Source of the DNA: Burkholderiales bacterium
GTDB lineage: Bacteria > Pseudomonadota > Gammaproteobacteria > Burkholderiales > Casimicrobiaceae
Direction of reading: 5' to 3'
Length of the DNA stretch: 57,079 nt
Assembly: GCA_020852555.1 (NCBI GenBank)
Contig: JADZAQ010000180.1
Location: 1 to 57,079, forward strand
Part shown: piece after piece, positions 1-8,451 of the stretch
Position numbering within the stretch: the stretch's first letter is position 1
Layout: the number at the start of each line of letters is the position of its first letter
The notes under the pieces: generated by a model
Told to the model about the DNA's origin: nothing
The model's database searches: none
Seen by the model: the letters and a program-made list of their open reading frames with translations, nothing else
Translations under genes and position numbers: made by a program

Positions 1-98
1 CGGCACGCGAGTGAACGCGGCCCGGGCGACGCTGCCTAACCAGCCTTCGGCGCGTGCCGCGACCGCGGCCGCCCGCGAAGCATCGAACGGGGGCAAAC

Positions 99-947
99 AT
101 GAATACGACCATTGCACATCCTAGTGTCACCCCTGATTACGCGACCATCAAGTCGCGCCAGCAGGCAACGTGGGCGAGCGGCGACTTCGCGGTGATCGGC
201 CCCACGCTCGACATCGTCGGCGAGATGCTGGCCGAAGCGGTCGACGTGCGCGCCGGCGAGCGGGTTCTCGACGTCGCTGCCGGGAACGGCAACGCAACGC
301 TCGCCGCGGCGCATCGGCTGGCCGAAGTGACGTCGACCGACTACGTCCCGGCGCTCCTCGAACGGGGACGCGCGCGGGTAGCGGCCGAGGGCCTCACCTC
401 GACGGTCGCCTTCGAGGTCGCCGACGTCGAGGCGCTGCCGTTTGCCGAGGCGAGCTTCGACGTCGTGCTGTCGACCTACGGGGCGATGTTCGCGCCCGAT
501 CACCAGACGACCGCCCGCGAGATGCTGCGAGTCGTGCGTCCGGGCGGACGCATCGGCCTCGCGAACTGGACACCCGACGGCTTCGTGGGGGAACTGCTCC
601 GACTCGTCGGCCGCTACGTGCCGCCGCCGGCAGGCGTGTCCTCGCCACTCCTGTGGGGCACCGAGGCGCATCTGGATGCGCTCTTCGGCCGAGCCGCGGC
701 AACGATCCGCAGCGAACGACGCAACTTCGTCTTCCGTTACCGTTCGGCCGCGCACTTCGTGCAGGTTTTCCGCGACTTCTACGGACCGACGCACAAGGCA
801 TTCGCAACGCTCGATTCGGGCAAGGCCGCCGAACTCGAGCGCGATCTCGTCGCCCTGCTCGACGCGCGCGATCACGGCGGCGGCGGTTCGCTGGTGGTGC
901 CCGGTGAGTATCTCGAAGTCGTGGTGACGACGCGCGACGACGCCTGA
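99..947 (+). CDS. class I SAM-dependent methyltransferase
   Basis: Predicted 282-residue cytoplasmic methyltransferase. The SAM-binding motif I is visible as VLDVAAGNGNATLAAA at about residues 54-69, followed by the acidic motif II region (TSTDYVPALLERGRARV) and a motif IV/V pair (VADVEALPFAEASFDVVLS, then VRPGGRIGLANW). This is the arrangement of the Methyltransf_11/UbiE-like group. I chose the ATG at 99 because GGGGGC lies just upstream; an upstream in-frame ATG at 54 would add a 15-residue Arg/Pro-rich stretch with no family match. The substrate cannot be read from sequence. It stands alone, convergent with the NUDIX gene downstream, and the first 98 bases of the window show no other gene. 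Confidence 0.85.
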   Translation: MNTTIAHPSVTPDYATIKSRQQATWASGDFAVIGPTLDIVGEMLAEAVDVRAGERVLDVAAGNGNATLAAAHRLAEVTSTDYVPALLERGRARVAAEGLTSTVAFEVADVEALPFAEASFDVVLSTYGAMFAPDHQTTAREMLRVVRPGGRIGLANWTPDGFVGELLRLVGRYVPPPAGVSSPLLWGTEAHLDALFGRAAATIRSERRNFVFRYRSAAHFVQVFRDFYGPTHKAFATLDSGKAAELERDLVALLDARDHGGGGSLVVPGEYLEVVVTTRDDA

Positions 948-1018
948 TCGCGGGCCGCGGCACCCCTCGCCGCGCGACTCTCACCCGCGTCGGCCGGCAC
1001 GGTAACCCAGCACTCGCC

Positions 1019-1639
1019 TTACGCGGCGCCGCGCAGGTCGGGCGGCAACGGGGGGCGCCGCTCGATCGACGAGAGGTGCGGGCCGGTCGCCCCACGCTTG
1101 CGGTCGAGGAAGAAGTTGCGCAGCGTGCGCACGATGGTGCGGAAGGCGAGCGCATCCCACGGCACGTCGGCCTCGTCGAAGAGGCGCACCTCGAGGCTCT
1201 CGGGTCCCGGGCCGAAGTCGAGATCGAGCAGTTGCGCGCGGAACATCATGTACACCTGATGGATCGGCGGCAGGCTGATCAGCGTGTGCAGATCCTGCAC
1301 CTCGACGCGCGCACCGGCCTCCTCGACGGTCTCGCGCACGGCGCCGGCGATGACGCTCTCGCCGTTCTCGAGGAAGCCCGCCGGCAGCGTCCACAAACCC
1401 AGGCGCGGTTCGATGGCGCGCTTGCACAGCAAGATCCGACCGTCGTCCCACACCGGCAGGCAACCGACGACGACCTTCGGATTCTGGTAATGGATCGAGC
1501 CGCAATCGGCGCAGACGTAGCGCGGAAGGCTGTCGCCGTCGGGCACCCGGAAGTCGAGACGAGGCGATCCACAGTGGCTGCAAAAGTGCAGCGTCAGTGG
1601 CGCGGGCAGACCGGCGCGGGGCAGCGACGGCGCAGTCAT
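1019..1639 (-). CDS. NUDIX hydrolase with N-terminal zinc ribbon
   Basis: Predicted 206-residue NUDIX hydrolase, cleaving a nucleoside-diphosphate-linked substrate. The NUDIX box is complete: GFLENGESVIAGAVRETVEE plus AGA fits G-x5-E-x7-R-E-x2-E-E-x-G. An N-terminal four-Cys zinc ribbon (CSHCG and CADCG) precedes it, as in NudC-like and ADP-ribose-type members. The ATG at 1639 gives MTAPSLPRAG; a longer frame would run into orn. It begins 28 bp after the orn stop on the same strand, so the two may be cotranscribed. The exact substrate (NADH, ADP-ribose, other) is not determinable here. Confidence 0.85.
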   Translation of the reverse strand: MTAPSLPRAGLPAPLTLHFCSHCGSPRLDFRVPDGDSLPRYVCADCGSIHYQNPKVVVGCLPVWDDGRILLCKRAIEPRLGLWTLPAGFLENGESVIAGAVRETVEEAGARVEVQDLHTLISLPPIHQVYMMFRAQLLDLDFGPGPESLEVRLFDEADVPWDALAFRTIVRTLRNFFLDRKRGATGPHLSSIERRPPLPPDLRGAA

Positions 1640-1667
1640 CGGGCGATCCGGCGTCCGGCGACGGTGC

Positions 1668-2213
1668 TCACGGCAACAGGAAGCGCTCACGGTAGTAGCG
1701 CAATTCGGCGATCGACTCCTCGACGTCGGCCAGCGCCTCGTGCTTGCCCTCCTTCGGGATGCCCTTGGCGAGTTCCGGTTTCCAGCGGCGGACGAGCTCC
1801 TTCAGCGTCGACACGTCGAGGTTGCGATAGTGGAACCAGTCCTCGAGCCGCGGCATCCACCGGGCGAGAAAGCGGCGATCCTGGCAGATCGAATTGCCGC
1901 ACATCGGCGAGGCCTTCGCCGGCACGTGCTGGGCGAGGAAGGCGAGCGCCTGCGCCTCGACGTCCGCCTCGGAGAGCAGCGACGCCCTGACCTTCCCGGT
2001 CAGCCCGCTGCGCCCGTGCGTCGCCGTGTTCCAGGCATCCATGCCGGACAGCACCGCGTCGTCCTGATGGACGACCCACACCGGTGCGACAGCCAGCGTC
2101 ACGAGTTCATTGTCGGTGACGATCAATGCCACCTCGATGATGCGATCGCGCTCGGGCACGAGGCCGGTCATCTCCATGTCGATCCAGATGAGGTGGTTGG
2201 CGTCTTGCGGCAT
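1668..2213 (-). CDS. orn: oligoribonuclease
   Basis: 181-residue DEDDh 3'-5' exoribonuclease that degrades 2-5 nt RNAs, including the pGpG formed from cyclic-di-GMP. The exonuclease motifs are visible: [10 protein letters not shown] (first Asp/Glu pair), [11 protein letters not shown] (Exo II) and [19 protein letters not shown] (Exo III, with the catalytic His and final Asp). Length equals the family norm when the ATG at 2213 is used; 73 extra upstream codons are open but lack family features. It is divergent from the M48 protease gene only 19 bp away, so the two promoters must overlap the start regions. Confidence 0.95.
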   Translation of the reverse strand: MPQDANHLIWIDMEMTGLVPERDRIIEVALIVTDNELVTLAVAPVWVVHQDDAVLSGMDAWNTATHGRSGLTGKVRASLLSEADVEAQALAFLAQHVPAKASPMCGNSICQDRRFLARWMPRLEDWFHYRNLDVSTLKELVRRWKPELAKGIPKEGKHEALADVEESIAELRYYRERFLLP

Positions 2214-2232
2214 GGCGGTGACGTAGAATGCA

Positions 2233-3567
2233 ATGCCGCATTTTCGCATGCCGTCCTCACCTTCCGTCGTGCCGGCACTTCCCCCGTTCTCGCTCGTCTT
2301 CGTGGCCGCGCTCGCCGCGTCGCTCGCGGTGCGCCTGTGGCTCGCGCGGCGGCAGATCGCGCACGTGCGCGCGCACCGCTCGGCGGTACCGCCGGCTTTC
2401 GCGGCGCGCATCGGCATCACCGCCCACCACAAGGCGGCCGACTACACGATGGCGAGGCAGCGCCTGGCCATCGTCCAGGCCGTGGTCGATGCGGCGCTGC
2501 TCCTCGCGCTCACCTTGGGTGGCGGACTCTCGACGCTCGTCGGCTGGACCGAATCGTGGCCCGGCGGCGCGATCGTCCGCGATCTCGCGCTGCTCGTGTT
2601 CCTGGCCGTGATTCTCGCCGTTGCCAGCCTGCCGTTCACGTGGTGGCACACGTTCCGCATCGAGGAGCGCTTCGGGTTCAATCGACTGACCGTCGCGCTG
2701 TGGGTGAGCGATCTCGCCAAGGCGCTTGCCGTCGCCGTGGTGCTCGGCGTGCCGCTCGCCGCCGTCGTGCTGTGGATCATGGGCGCCGCGGGTGCCGGGT
2801 GGTGGCTGTGGGCATGGCTGGCGTGGATGGTGTTCCAGCTCCTCGTCCTCGTGCTCTATCCCACGCTCATCGCACCCCTGTTCAACCGCTTCACGCCGAT
2901 GGAGCGCACGCCGGTGCGCGACCGCGTCGAGGCACTGCTCACCCGTTGCGGCTTTCGCAGTGCCGGCCTCTTCGTGATGGACGGCTCGCGGCGCTCCGGG
3001 CACGGCAACGCCTATTTCACGGGCCTCGGCCGGGCCAAGCGCATCGTCTTCTTCGATACGCTGCTGCTGCGCCTTGGCCCCGACGAGGTCGAAGCCGTGC
3101 TCGCGCACGAGCTTGGTCACTTCCGACTCCGGCACGTCACGAAACGCATCGCGTGGTCGGCGCTGCTCTCGCTCGGCTTCCTCGCCCTCCTCGCCTGGCT
3201 GGCGCAGACCCCGTGGTTCTACGCTGGATTGGGCATTCCGCCTTCGCTGTTGCCGGTGGCGCTCGCCCGTCCCGGTGTCGCGCTGGCGCTCTTCCTCCTG
3301 GCGCTGCCACCGTTCACCTTCCCACTCGAGCCGGTGATCGCGGCGTACTCGCGGCGGCACGAATTCGAGGCCGATGCGTTCGCGACGCACCACGCGTCGG
3401 CGAGCGCGCTCGCCGACGCGCTCGTCAAGCTCTACGAGGACAACGCCGCGACCCTCACCCCCGATCCCATGCATTCGGCGTTCTACGATTCGCATCCGCC
3501 CGCCGCCGCCCGCATCGCCCGCATCCGCACGCACGCCGGTGGCGCGCCGGAGCCGCTCGTGGCGTGA
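2233..3567 (+). CDS. M48 family (Ste24/HtpX-like) integral membrane zinc metalloprotease
   Basis: 444-residue polytopic membrane protease of the Ste24 endopeptidase type. The zinc motif HELGH is at residues 292-296 and the third ligand lies in EFEADAFA at about 377-384. Hydrophobic segments lie near residues 18-36, 90-140, 150-215 and 310-355. A CAAX-type N-terminal domain (peptidase_M48_N) precedes the catalytic part. ATG 2233 is taken as start, but TAGAAT at 2224-2229 sits so close that ATG 2248 (MPSSPSVV) may be the true start on a very short leader. Neighbours phhB-like and rsgA follow on the same strand, an arrangement I associate with Burkholderiales. Confidence 0.88.
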   Translation: MPHFRMPSSPSVVPALPPFSLVFVAALAASLAVRLWLARRQIAHVRAHRSAVPPAFAARIGITAHHKAADYTMARQRLAIVQAVVDAALLLALTLGGGLSTLVGWTESWPGGAIVRDLALLVFLAVILAVASLPFTWWHTFRIEERFGFNRLTVALWVSDLAKALAVAVVLGVPLAAVVLWIMGAAGAGWWLWAWLAWMVFQLLVLVLYPTLIAPLFNRFTPMERTPVRDRVEALLTRCGFRSAGLFVMDGSRRSGHGNAYFTGLGRAKRIVFFDTLLLRLGPDEVEAVLAHELGHFRLRHVTKRIAWSALLSLGFLALLAWLAQTPWFYAGLGIPPSLLPVALARPGVALALFLLALPPFTFPLEPVIAAYSRRHEFEADAFATHHASASALADALVKLYEDNAATLTPDPMHSAFYDSHPPAAARIARIRTHAGGAPEPLVA

Positions 3568-3622
3568 CGACGGCGCAGCGCTCGCGATCACTGTCCAGTC
3601 GAACCGAACGGAGGGCCACCCC

Positions 3623-3958
3623 ATGAACCTGTCCACACCAACGCTGGCGCTTGCCGCGATGCACTGCCGCCCGGGTGCGCCGCGGCTTGGTCACGATGAG
3701 CTCACCGCGCACCTCGCCAATCTCCCGGGCTGGCAGGTCGCCGGCGCGGCGATCGCCAAGACGTTTGCGTTCGCGAACTATCACGAGACGATGGCCTTCG
3801 TGAACGCCGTGGCGTTCGTCGCGCACCGCGAAGACCACCACCCCGACCTGCGCGTGGGCTACGCCGAGTGCACCGTGACGTACGGCACGCACAGCGCCGG
3901 CGGCATCACGCTCAACGACGCGATCTGCGCGGCGAAGGTCGAGCGCCTCGTCGCCTGA
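3623..3958 (+). CDS. phhB: pterin-4a-carbinolamine dehydratase
   Basis: 111-residue dehydratase that regenerates tetrahydropterin cofactor by removing water from 4a-hydroxytetrahydrobiopterin. The active-site signature is clear: VAHREDHHPDLRVGYAECTV carries the histidine pair, followed by THSAGGITLNDAICAAKV. The ATG at 3623 has a GGAGG-like ribosome site ten bases upstream. Its TGA overlaps the rsgA ATG (TGATG), so translation is probably coupled. No phenylalanine hydroxylase is nearby, so the housekeeping role may be cofactor recycling or a moonlighting function. Confidence 0.92.
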   Translation: MNLSTPTLALAAMHCRPGAPRLGHDELTAHLANLPGWQVAGAAIAKTFAFANYHETMAFVNAVAFVAHREDHHPDLRVGYAECTVTYGTHSAGGITLNDAICAAKVERLVA

Positions 3959-4845
3959 TGAGCGCGCCGCCGCGCGCCCGGGTGGTCGCCGCGCACCGGC
4001 GGTCGGTTGCGCTCGTCCTGCCGGACGGCGAGCCCGTCACCGCCACCGTGCAGGGGCGCCGGCTGCGCATCGCGGTGGGCGACGAGGTGGAACTCGAACG
4101 CCGCCCGGGAACCACGATCGTGGTCGACGTCGTGCCTCGCCACAACCTCTTCTATCGCTCCGATGCGTTCAACGAGAAGCTGCTCGCCGCCAACCTGACG
4201 CAGATCGCGGCGGTCGTCGCCCCCGACGTCAGCGTCGACCACGAACTCGTCGAGCGGTGGTCGATCGCCGCCGAGACCGCCCACTGCCGGTTCGTCGTCT
4301 TTGCCAACAAGGCGGACCTGCCGGGCTTCGCGACGCTGCAGGCGCGCCTCGCGCCGTTTGCGGCGCGCGGCTACGCCGTGGTCGCGCTCAGTGCTCAACA
4401 CGACGCGGCACCGGCGCTGCCGTGGTTGCGCGGCGAGCGCACGCTCCTCGTCGGCCAGTCGGGCATGGGCAAGTCCACGCTCGTCAACGCGGTGGTGCCC
4501 GGTGCCGGCGTGCGCACCGCCGAAGTGTCGGCGGCGCTGCACAGCGGGCGGCACACGACGACCGCGACCACGCTGCACTTCCTGCCCGACACCGATCGCG
4601 AGAGCTGGCTGGTCGACTCGCCGGGGGTCAAGGTCTTCGGCCTCGCGCACCTCGATCCGGCCACGCTCGCCGACGCCTTCGTCGAGATGCGCCCATACCT
4701 CGGCCGTTGCCGTTTCCGCGATTGCCGGCACGACGCGGAACCCGGTTGCGCGCTGGTCGCGGCGGTGGCGGCCGGGGCGATCGCGCCGCACCGTCTCGCC
4801 CTCCTGCACACGCTGCGGCGCGAAGCCGAAGCCGGCGGGCGCTGA
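3958..4845 (+). CDS. rsgA: ribosome small-subunit-dependent GTPase A
   Basis: 295-residue circularly permuted GTPase acting late in 30S subunit maturation. An N-terminal OB-like domain precedes NKADL (G4), then GQSGMGKSTLVN (P-loop, G1) and DSPG (G3), the permuted G4-G1-G3 order typical of RsgA. The C-terminal zinc site is CRFRDCRHDAEPGC. The start ATG overlaps the stop of the pterin dehydratase. The last codons and the TGA lie at the edge of the intergenic repeat described at 4841-4980, so the repeat supplies the stop codon. Confidence 0.95.
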   Translation: MSAPPRARVVAAHRRSVALVLPDGEPVTATVQGRRLRIAVGDEVELERRPGTTIVVDVVPRHNLFYRSDAFNEKLLAANLTQIAAVVAPDVSVDHELVERWSIAAETAHCRFVVFANKADLPGFATLQARLAPFAARGYAVVALSAQHDAAPALPWLRGERTLLVGQSGMGKSTLVNAVVPGAGVRTAEVSAALHSGRHTTTATTLHFLPDTDRESWLVDSPGVKVFGLAHLDPATLADAFVEMRPYLGRCRFRDCRHDAEPGCALVAAVAAGAIAPHRLALLHTLRREAEAGGR

Positions 4846-4980
4846 CGAAAGGCTTCACAAAGAGACGCCGAGACGCAGAGCAAAGGCATTCTTTCTCGGT
4901 GCCTCTGCGTCTCCTGTGATCCGCGCTTGGAGTCTGGCATGAACCCCCACGTTCGCTGCCCCCGAGGGGGCGCACTCAGG
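4841..4980 (+). repeat. two-module intergenic repeat, copy 1
   Basis: Module A (about 4841-4936) and module B (about 4944-4980) match, in inverted orientation, the sequence at about 39081-39227. Module A contains a perfect 11-bp inverted repeat, GAGACGCAGAG at 4870-4880 and CTCTGCGTCTC at 4903-4913, enclosing 22 bases, so RNA from either strand could fold. Module B carries a C-run/G-run core (GCCCCCGAGGGGGC). The element exactly fills the gap between two convergent genes: GCTGACG carries the rsgA stop and CACTCAG carries the stop of the CobD-like gene. No coding potential is evident. It may act as a bidirectional terminator. Confidence 0.85.
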
Positions 4981-5938
4981 GAGCGAGGTTGGCGAGGATG
5001 AGGAGCAGGATCAGCAGCAGCCAGACGACGAGCGCGCGCCAGACGAGCCCCACCGCCGACGGCAGCACCTCGGGCTCCACCGGATCGCCCACGCCAAGCT
5101 CCGGACGCACATCGGGATCGCCGGAGAGTGTGGGCAGCATGCCGCCCAGCTGCACACCGAGCGCGCCGCCCCCTGTCGCGAGCAGGATCCCCACGGTCCG
5201 CCCACCCTCCTGCGTGACCCAGCGCGCGGATTGGGTTCGCCAGCAGACGACGGCATCCTCGAAATCGCCGACCACCGCGAACGACAGTGCGGTGACCCGC
5301 ACGGGCAGCCAGTCGAGTACCGCGAGCAGCGTGCGCGCCGGCGCGCCGAACAGTGCGCGCGCCTGCACCAACGGGGTGGGCTCGACGCCGGGGACCGGGC
5401 CGCGCCACTCTTCGGCGAGCAGCACCGCGGCGCGATAGAGCACGGCGCCGATCGGGCCGGGCAGGACGACGAACCAGAAGAGCACGCCGAACACGCTGCG
5501 ATACGCGTCGACGAGCCCGCGCTCGATGGCGACCCGCGCGATGTCGGCGCTCCCCAGATCGCTCGTCGACCCGCCGCGCCACATCGCGAGCGTGCGGCGC
5601 GCACCGCTGAGATCCCCCGCTTGCAAGGCCGCGACGATCGCCGAGATCGCGTGGCTGAAGCGGCGAAAGCCCATCAGAAAATAGAGCACCACCACGTTGA
5701 CCACGAGGCCCGCCAGCGGATGCGCCGCCGCGGCGAACCAGTACACCACCTCGACGGCGAGCACCGGCGGCAGGATCGCCGCGACCGCGGCGATGACTCC
5801 GTGCTGGCGCGTGCCGCCGTTCAGCTTTCGCTCGAGCGCGCGCACGTAGCGCACGAAAGCGCGCTCGACGGCGCCGCGCCACTCGAAGGCGCGCCATTGC
5901 TCCAGTCCGAGTGCGGCGAGGATCGCGATGAGGTTCAC
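4976..5938 (-). CDS. CobD/CbiB family membrane protein
   Basis: 320-residue inner-membrane protein of the CobD/CbiB-AmpE type. It begins MNLIAILAALGLEQWRA, has hydrophobic segments near residues 48-70, 78-95, 150-175 and at the extreme C-terminus (VVWLLLILLLILANLAP), and contains GFRRFSHAISAI and the WLPVRVTALSFAVVGDFEDA block seen in cobalamin-biosynthesis CbiB relatives. Betaproteobacteria commonly carry such a protein beside rsgA. No other cobalamin gene is present in the window, so a direct role in adenosylcobinamide synthesis is doubtful. The stop codon lies inside the repeat at 4841-4980. The AACS gene lies upstream on the same strand, 20 bp away. Confidence 0.8.
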   Translation of the reverse strand: MNLIAILAALGLEQWRAFEWRGAVERAFVRYVRALERKLNGGTRQHGVIAAVAAILPPVLAVEVVYWFAAAAHPLAGLVVNVVVLYFLMGFRRFSHAISAIVAALQAGDLSGARRTLAMWRGGSTSDLGSADIARVAIERGLVDAYRSVFGVLFWFVVLPGPIGAVLYRAAVLLAEEWRGPVPGVEPTPLVQARALFGAPARTLLAVLDWLPVRVTALSFAVVGDFEDAVVCWRTQSARWVTQEGGRTVGILLATGGGALGVQLGGMLPTLSGDPDVRPELGVGDPVEPEVLPSAVGLVWRALVVWLLLILLLILANLAP

Positions 5939-5958
5939 GCGCGCGCCCTACCCTGCCG

Positions 5959-7941
5959 TCAGCTCTTCAACTCGACCCGGTCGCGATACTGCTCGAGAGC
6001 CTCGGGATTGGCGAGCGCCTCGACGTTCTTCACGTCGCGGCCGTGAACCACGTTGCGCACCGCGAGCTCGACGATCTTGCCGCTCTTGGTACGCGGGATG
6101 TCGTCGACCTGCACGACCTTGGCCGGAACGTGCCGCGGCGTCGTGTTGACGCGGATATGCTGCCGGATGCGCTCGATGAGCGAATCGTCGAGGACGAGCC
6201 CCTCCCGCAGCTTGACGAAGAGCACGACGCGCACGTCGCCGATCTCACCGGGCGGCCAGTCCTGCCCGATGACGAGGCTCTCGACGACCTCCGGCAGCTG
6301 TTCGACCTGTCGATAGATCTCGGCGGTGCCGATGCGCACGCCACCGGGGTTGAGGGTCGCGTCGGAGCGACCGCTGATCACTACACCGTCGTGCTCGGTG
6401 AGCTCGGCCCAGTCGCCGTGGCACCACACGTCCGCGAAGCGCTCGAAATACGTCGCCCGGTACTTGCTGCCATCCGCATCGTTCCAGAAGCGTACCGGCA
6501 TCGAGGGAAACGGCGACTTGCAGACGAGCTCGCCAGGCGCCCGCACCAGCGAGTGGCCCTGGTCGTCGAAGACGTCGACGTCCATGCCGAGGCCGCGGCA
6601 TTGCAGCTCGCCGCGGTAGACCGGACGCGTCGGCACGCCGAGCGCGAAGCAGGAGACGATGTCGGTGCCGCCCGAGATCGACGAGAGGAGCACGTCGGCC
6701 TTCACGCACTGGTAGACGTAGTCGAAGCTCTCCGGCGCCAGCGGGCTGCCGGTCGAGAAGATGGTGCGCACCGTCGCGAGACCGAAGTCCTTGCGCGGCA
6801 CCAGCGCGATCTTCTTCTGCGCATCGATGTACTTGGCCGAGGTCCCGAAGTGCGTCATCTTCTCGGCATCGGCGAGCTGCCACAGCACGCGCCCGCGATC
6901 GACGAAGGGCGACCCGTCGTACAGGAGGAGCGTGGCCCGCGCGGCGAGCCCGGAGACGAGCCAGTTCCACATCATCCAGCCGCAGGTCGTGAAGTAGAAG
7001 ACGCGATCACCCGGCCTCACGTCCCCGTGCAGCAGGTGCTCCTTCAGGTGCTGGACGAGCGTGCCGCCGGCGCCGTGCACGATGCACTTCGGCACGCCGG
7101 TGGTACCGGACGAATAGAGGATGTAGAGCGGATGGTCGAAGGGGAGCTCGAGGTAGTCGATCGGGCCGGGCAGGAACGGCGCAAGCCACGCCGGCCACGC
7201 CACCGCCCCGCGCACCTGCGCAAGGCCGGCGTCGCCACCCTCGCTCTGCTGCAGATACGGCACCACGACGACTCGCTCGATCGAGGGCACGCGCGCCACG
7301 ATCTCCGCCACCTTGTCGAGGATCGGCACGGCCTTGCCGTTGTAGTAATAGCCGTCGACGGCAACGAGCACGCGCGGCTCGATCTGCCCGAAGCGGTCGA
7401 CCACGCCCTGCACGCCGAAGTCAGGCGAGCACGACGAGAAGATCGCGCCACGGGCGGCGGCGCCGAGCATCGCCATGATCGTCTCGGGCAGATTGGGCAG
7501 GTACGCCGCCACGCGATCGCCGGGGACGATGCCGTGCGCGGTCAGCGCCGCGGCGACGCGCGCGGCGGTGGCGTGCAGCTCGGCGTGCGAGACGCGGCGC
7601 TTGACCTTGTCCTCGCCCCAGAAGACGAGCGCGTCGGTCGCGTCGTCGGCGCGCCGTCGTTCGAGGAGGTTGCGCGCGAAGTTGAGACGCGCCTCCGGAA
7701 ACCAGCTGGCGCCGGGCATGCGCTCGGCGTCCCGCAAAACGGTGTCACCCGGCGTGCCGAGCACGCCCGCGTAATCCCATAGCTCCCGCCAGAAGAGCTC
7801 CTTGTGATCGATCGACCAGCGCCACAACGTCGCGTAATCGGCATCGGCAACCCCGTGCCGCTCGCTGACGCGCGTCGCGAACGCGGTCACGTTGGCCTGC
7901 GCGACACGCTCGGCGGACGGCTCCCACAGCTTGCTCGTCAT
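5959..7941 (-). CDS. acetoacetate--CoA ligase (acetoacetyl-CoA synthetase)
   Basis: 660-residue adenylate-forming enzyme activating acetoacetate (or a related short acid) to its CoA thioester with ATP. The AMP-binding signature [10 protein letters not shown] is present, along with [12 protein letters not shown], an aromatic segment characteristic of AACS, and the C-terminal catalytic lysine motif RTKSGK. Length and N-terminal LWEPSAERV agree with AACS rather than acetyl-CoA synthetase. ATG 7941 overlaps the stop of the upstream thioesterase gene (ATGA), indicating coupling. Likely role: using acetoacetate from ketone-body, leucine or PHB turnover, which fits the PhaM and ETF genes elsewhere in the window. 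Confidence 0.93.
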   Translation of the reverse strand: MTSKLWEPSAERVAQANVTAFATRVSERHGVADADYATLWRWSIDHKELFWRELWDYAGVLGTPGDTVLRDAERMPGASWFPEARLNFARNLLERRRADDATDALVFWGEDKVKRRVSHAELHATAARVAAALTAHGIVPGDRVAAYLPNLPETIMAMLGAAARGAIFSSCSPDFGVQGVVDRFGQIEPRVLVAVDGYYYNGKAVPILDKVAEIVARVPSIERVVVVPYLQQSEGGDAGLAQVRGAVAWPAWLAPFLPGPIDYLELPFDHPLYILYSSGTTGVPKCIVHGAGGTLVQHLKEHLLHGDVRPGDRVFYFTTCGWMMWNWLVSGLAARATLLLYDGSPFVDRGRVLWQLADAEKMTHFGTSAKYIDAQKKIALVPRKDFGLATVRTIFSTGSPLAPESFDYVYQCVKADVLLSSISGGTDIVSCFALGVPTRPVYRGELQCRGLGMDVDVFDDQGHSLVRAPGELVCKSPFPSMPVRFWNDADGSKYRATYFERFADVWCHGDWAELTEHDGVVISGRSDATLNPGGVRIGTAEIYRQVEQLPEVVESLVIGQDWPPGEIGDVRVVLFVKLREGLVLDDSLIERIRQHIRVNTTPRHVPAKVVQVDDIPRTKSGKIVELAVRNVVHGRDVKNVEALANPEALEQYRDRVELKS

Positions 7942-8354
7942 GGCGCTTCCCGGGTGAGCGCACGCAGCGGCTCGACGATCGCGGCGGGCAACGGCTGCGG
8001 CCGGCCCGTCCCGAGATCGATCCACACGATGCGCGATTCGCCGTCGGCGTACGTCTCACCGGCGGCGACGATGTCGTAGTAGCTCGTGACGCTCGTCGTG
8101 CCCGGCGCGCCGAGATACATGCGCACCTCGAGCGGTGCGGGATAGACGAGCGGACGGCGAAAATTGCAGATCGCGTTGGCGATGACGATGCCCTGGCCCG
8201 TGGCGTAGCCGTCGACCAGCGTGTACACCCACTCGAGGCGTGCCTGCTCCATGTAGCGGAAGTACAGCGTGTTGTTGACGTGGCCGAGCGCGTCCATGTC
8301 GCCCCAGCGGACGGCTTGGTGCGAGGTGTGGACGAGGAGGCGCTGGGGCATCAT
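7938..8354 (-). CDS. acyl-CoA thioesterase, 4HBT hotdog family
   Basis: 138-residue hotdog-fold thioesterase of the YbgC/FcbC group. The signature [20 protein letters not shown] carries the catalytic Asp of the 4-hydroxybenzoyl-CoA thioesterase family. Two adjacent ATG codons (8354 and 8351) are possible starts. The TGA overlaps the AACS start by ATGA, so the two products are made together; a thioesterase beside an acyl-CoA ligase may balance a CoA-ester pool. Substrate chain length is not visible. The gene is divergent from the ETF-QO gene across a short AT-rich promoter region. Confidence 0.88.
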   Translation of the reverse strand: MMPQRLLVHTSHQAVRWGDMDALGHVNNTLYFRYMEQARLEWVYTLVDGYATGQGIVIANAICNFRRPLVYPAPLEVRMYLGAPGTTSVTSYYDIVAAGETYADGESRIVWIDLGTGRPQPLPAAIVEPLRALTREAP

Positions 8355-8398
8355 GGCACCGCGAGGGTGGCGCGACCGCCGATGGTCGCGTAGCCCCG

Positions 8399-8408
8399 AA
8401 TTATAATG
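8399..8408. promoter_or_regulatory. divergent -10 region between thioesterase and ETF-QO genes
   Basis: The 97-base gap contains AATTATAAT, which reads TATAAT on both strands (8402-8407 on the plus strand, and overlapping it on the minus strand). It is the only AT-rich patch in the gap and is well placed to start both transcripts. No convincing -35 box is visible. Confidence 0.5.
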
Positions 8409-8451
8409 ACCATGGCGGGTGGCGAAGCGCCCGTGACGACGCGAGGGAACG

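Noticed and set aside
54-98. Upstream ATG extending the first methyltransferase by 15 residues
   Set aside because: No ribosome site and an Arg/Pro-rich extension; ATG 99 has a good site.
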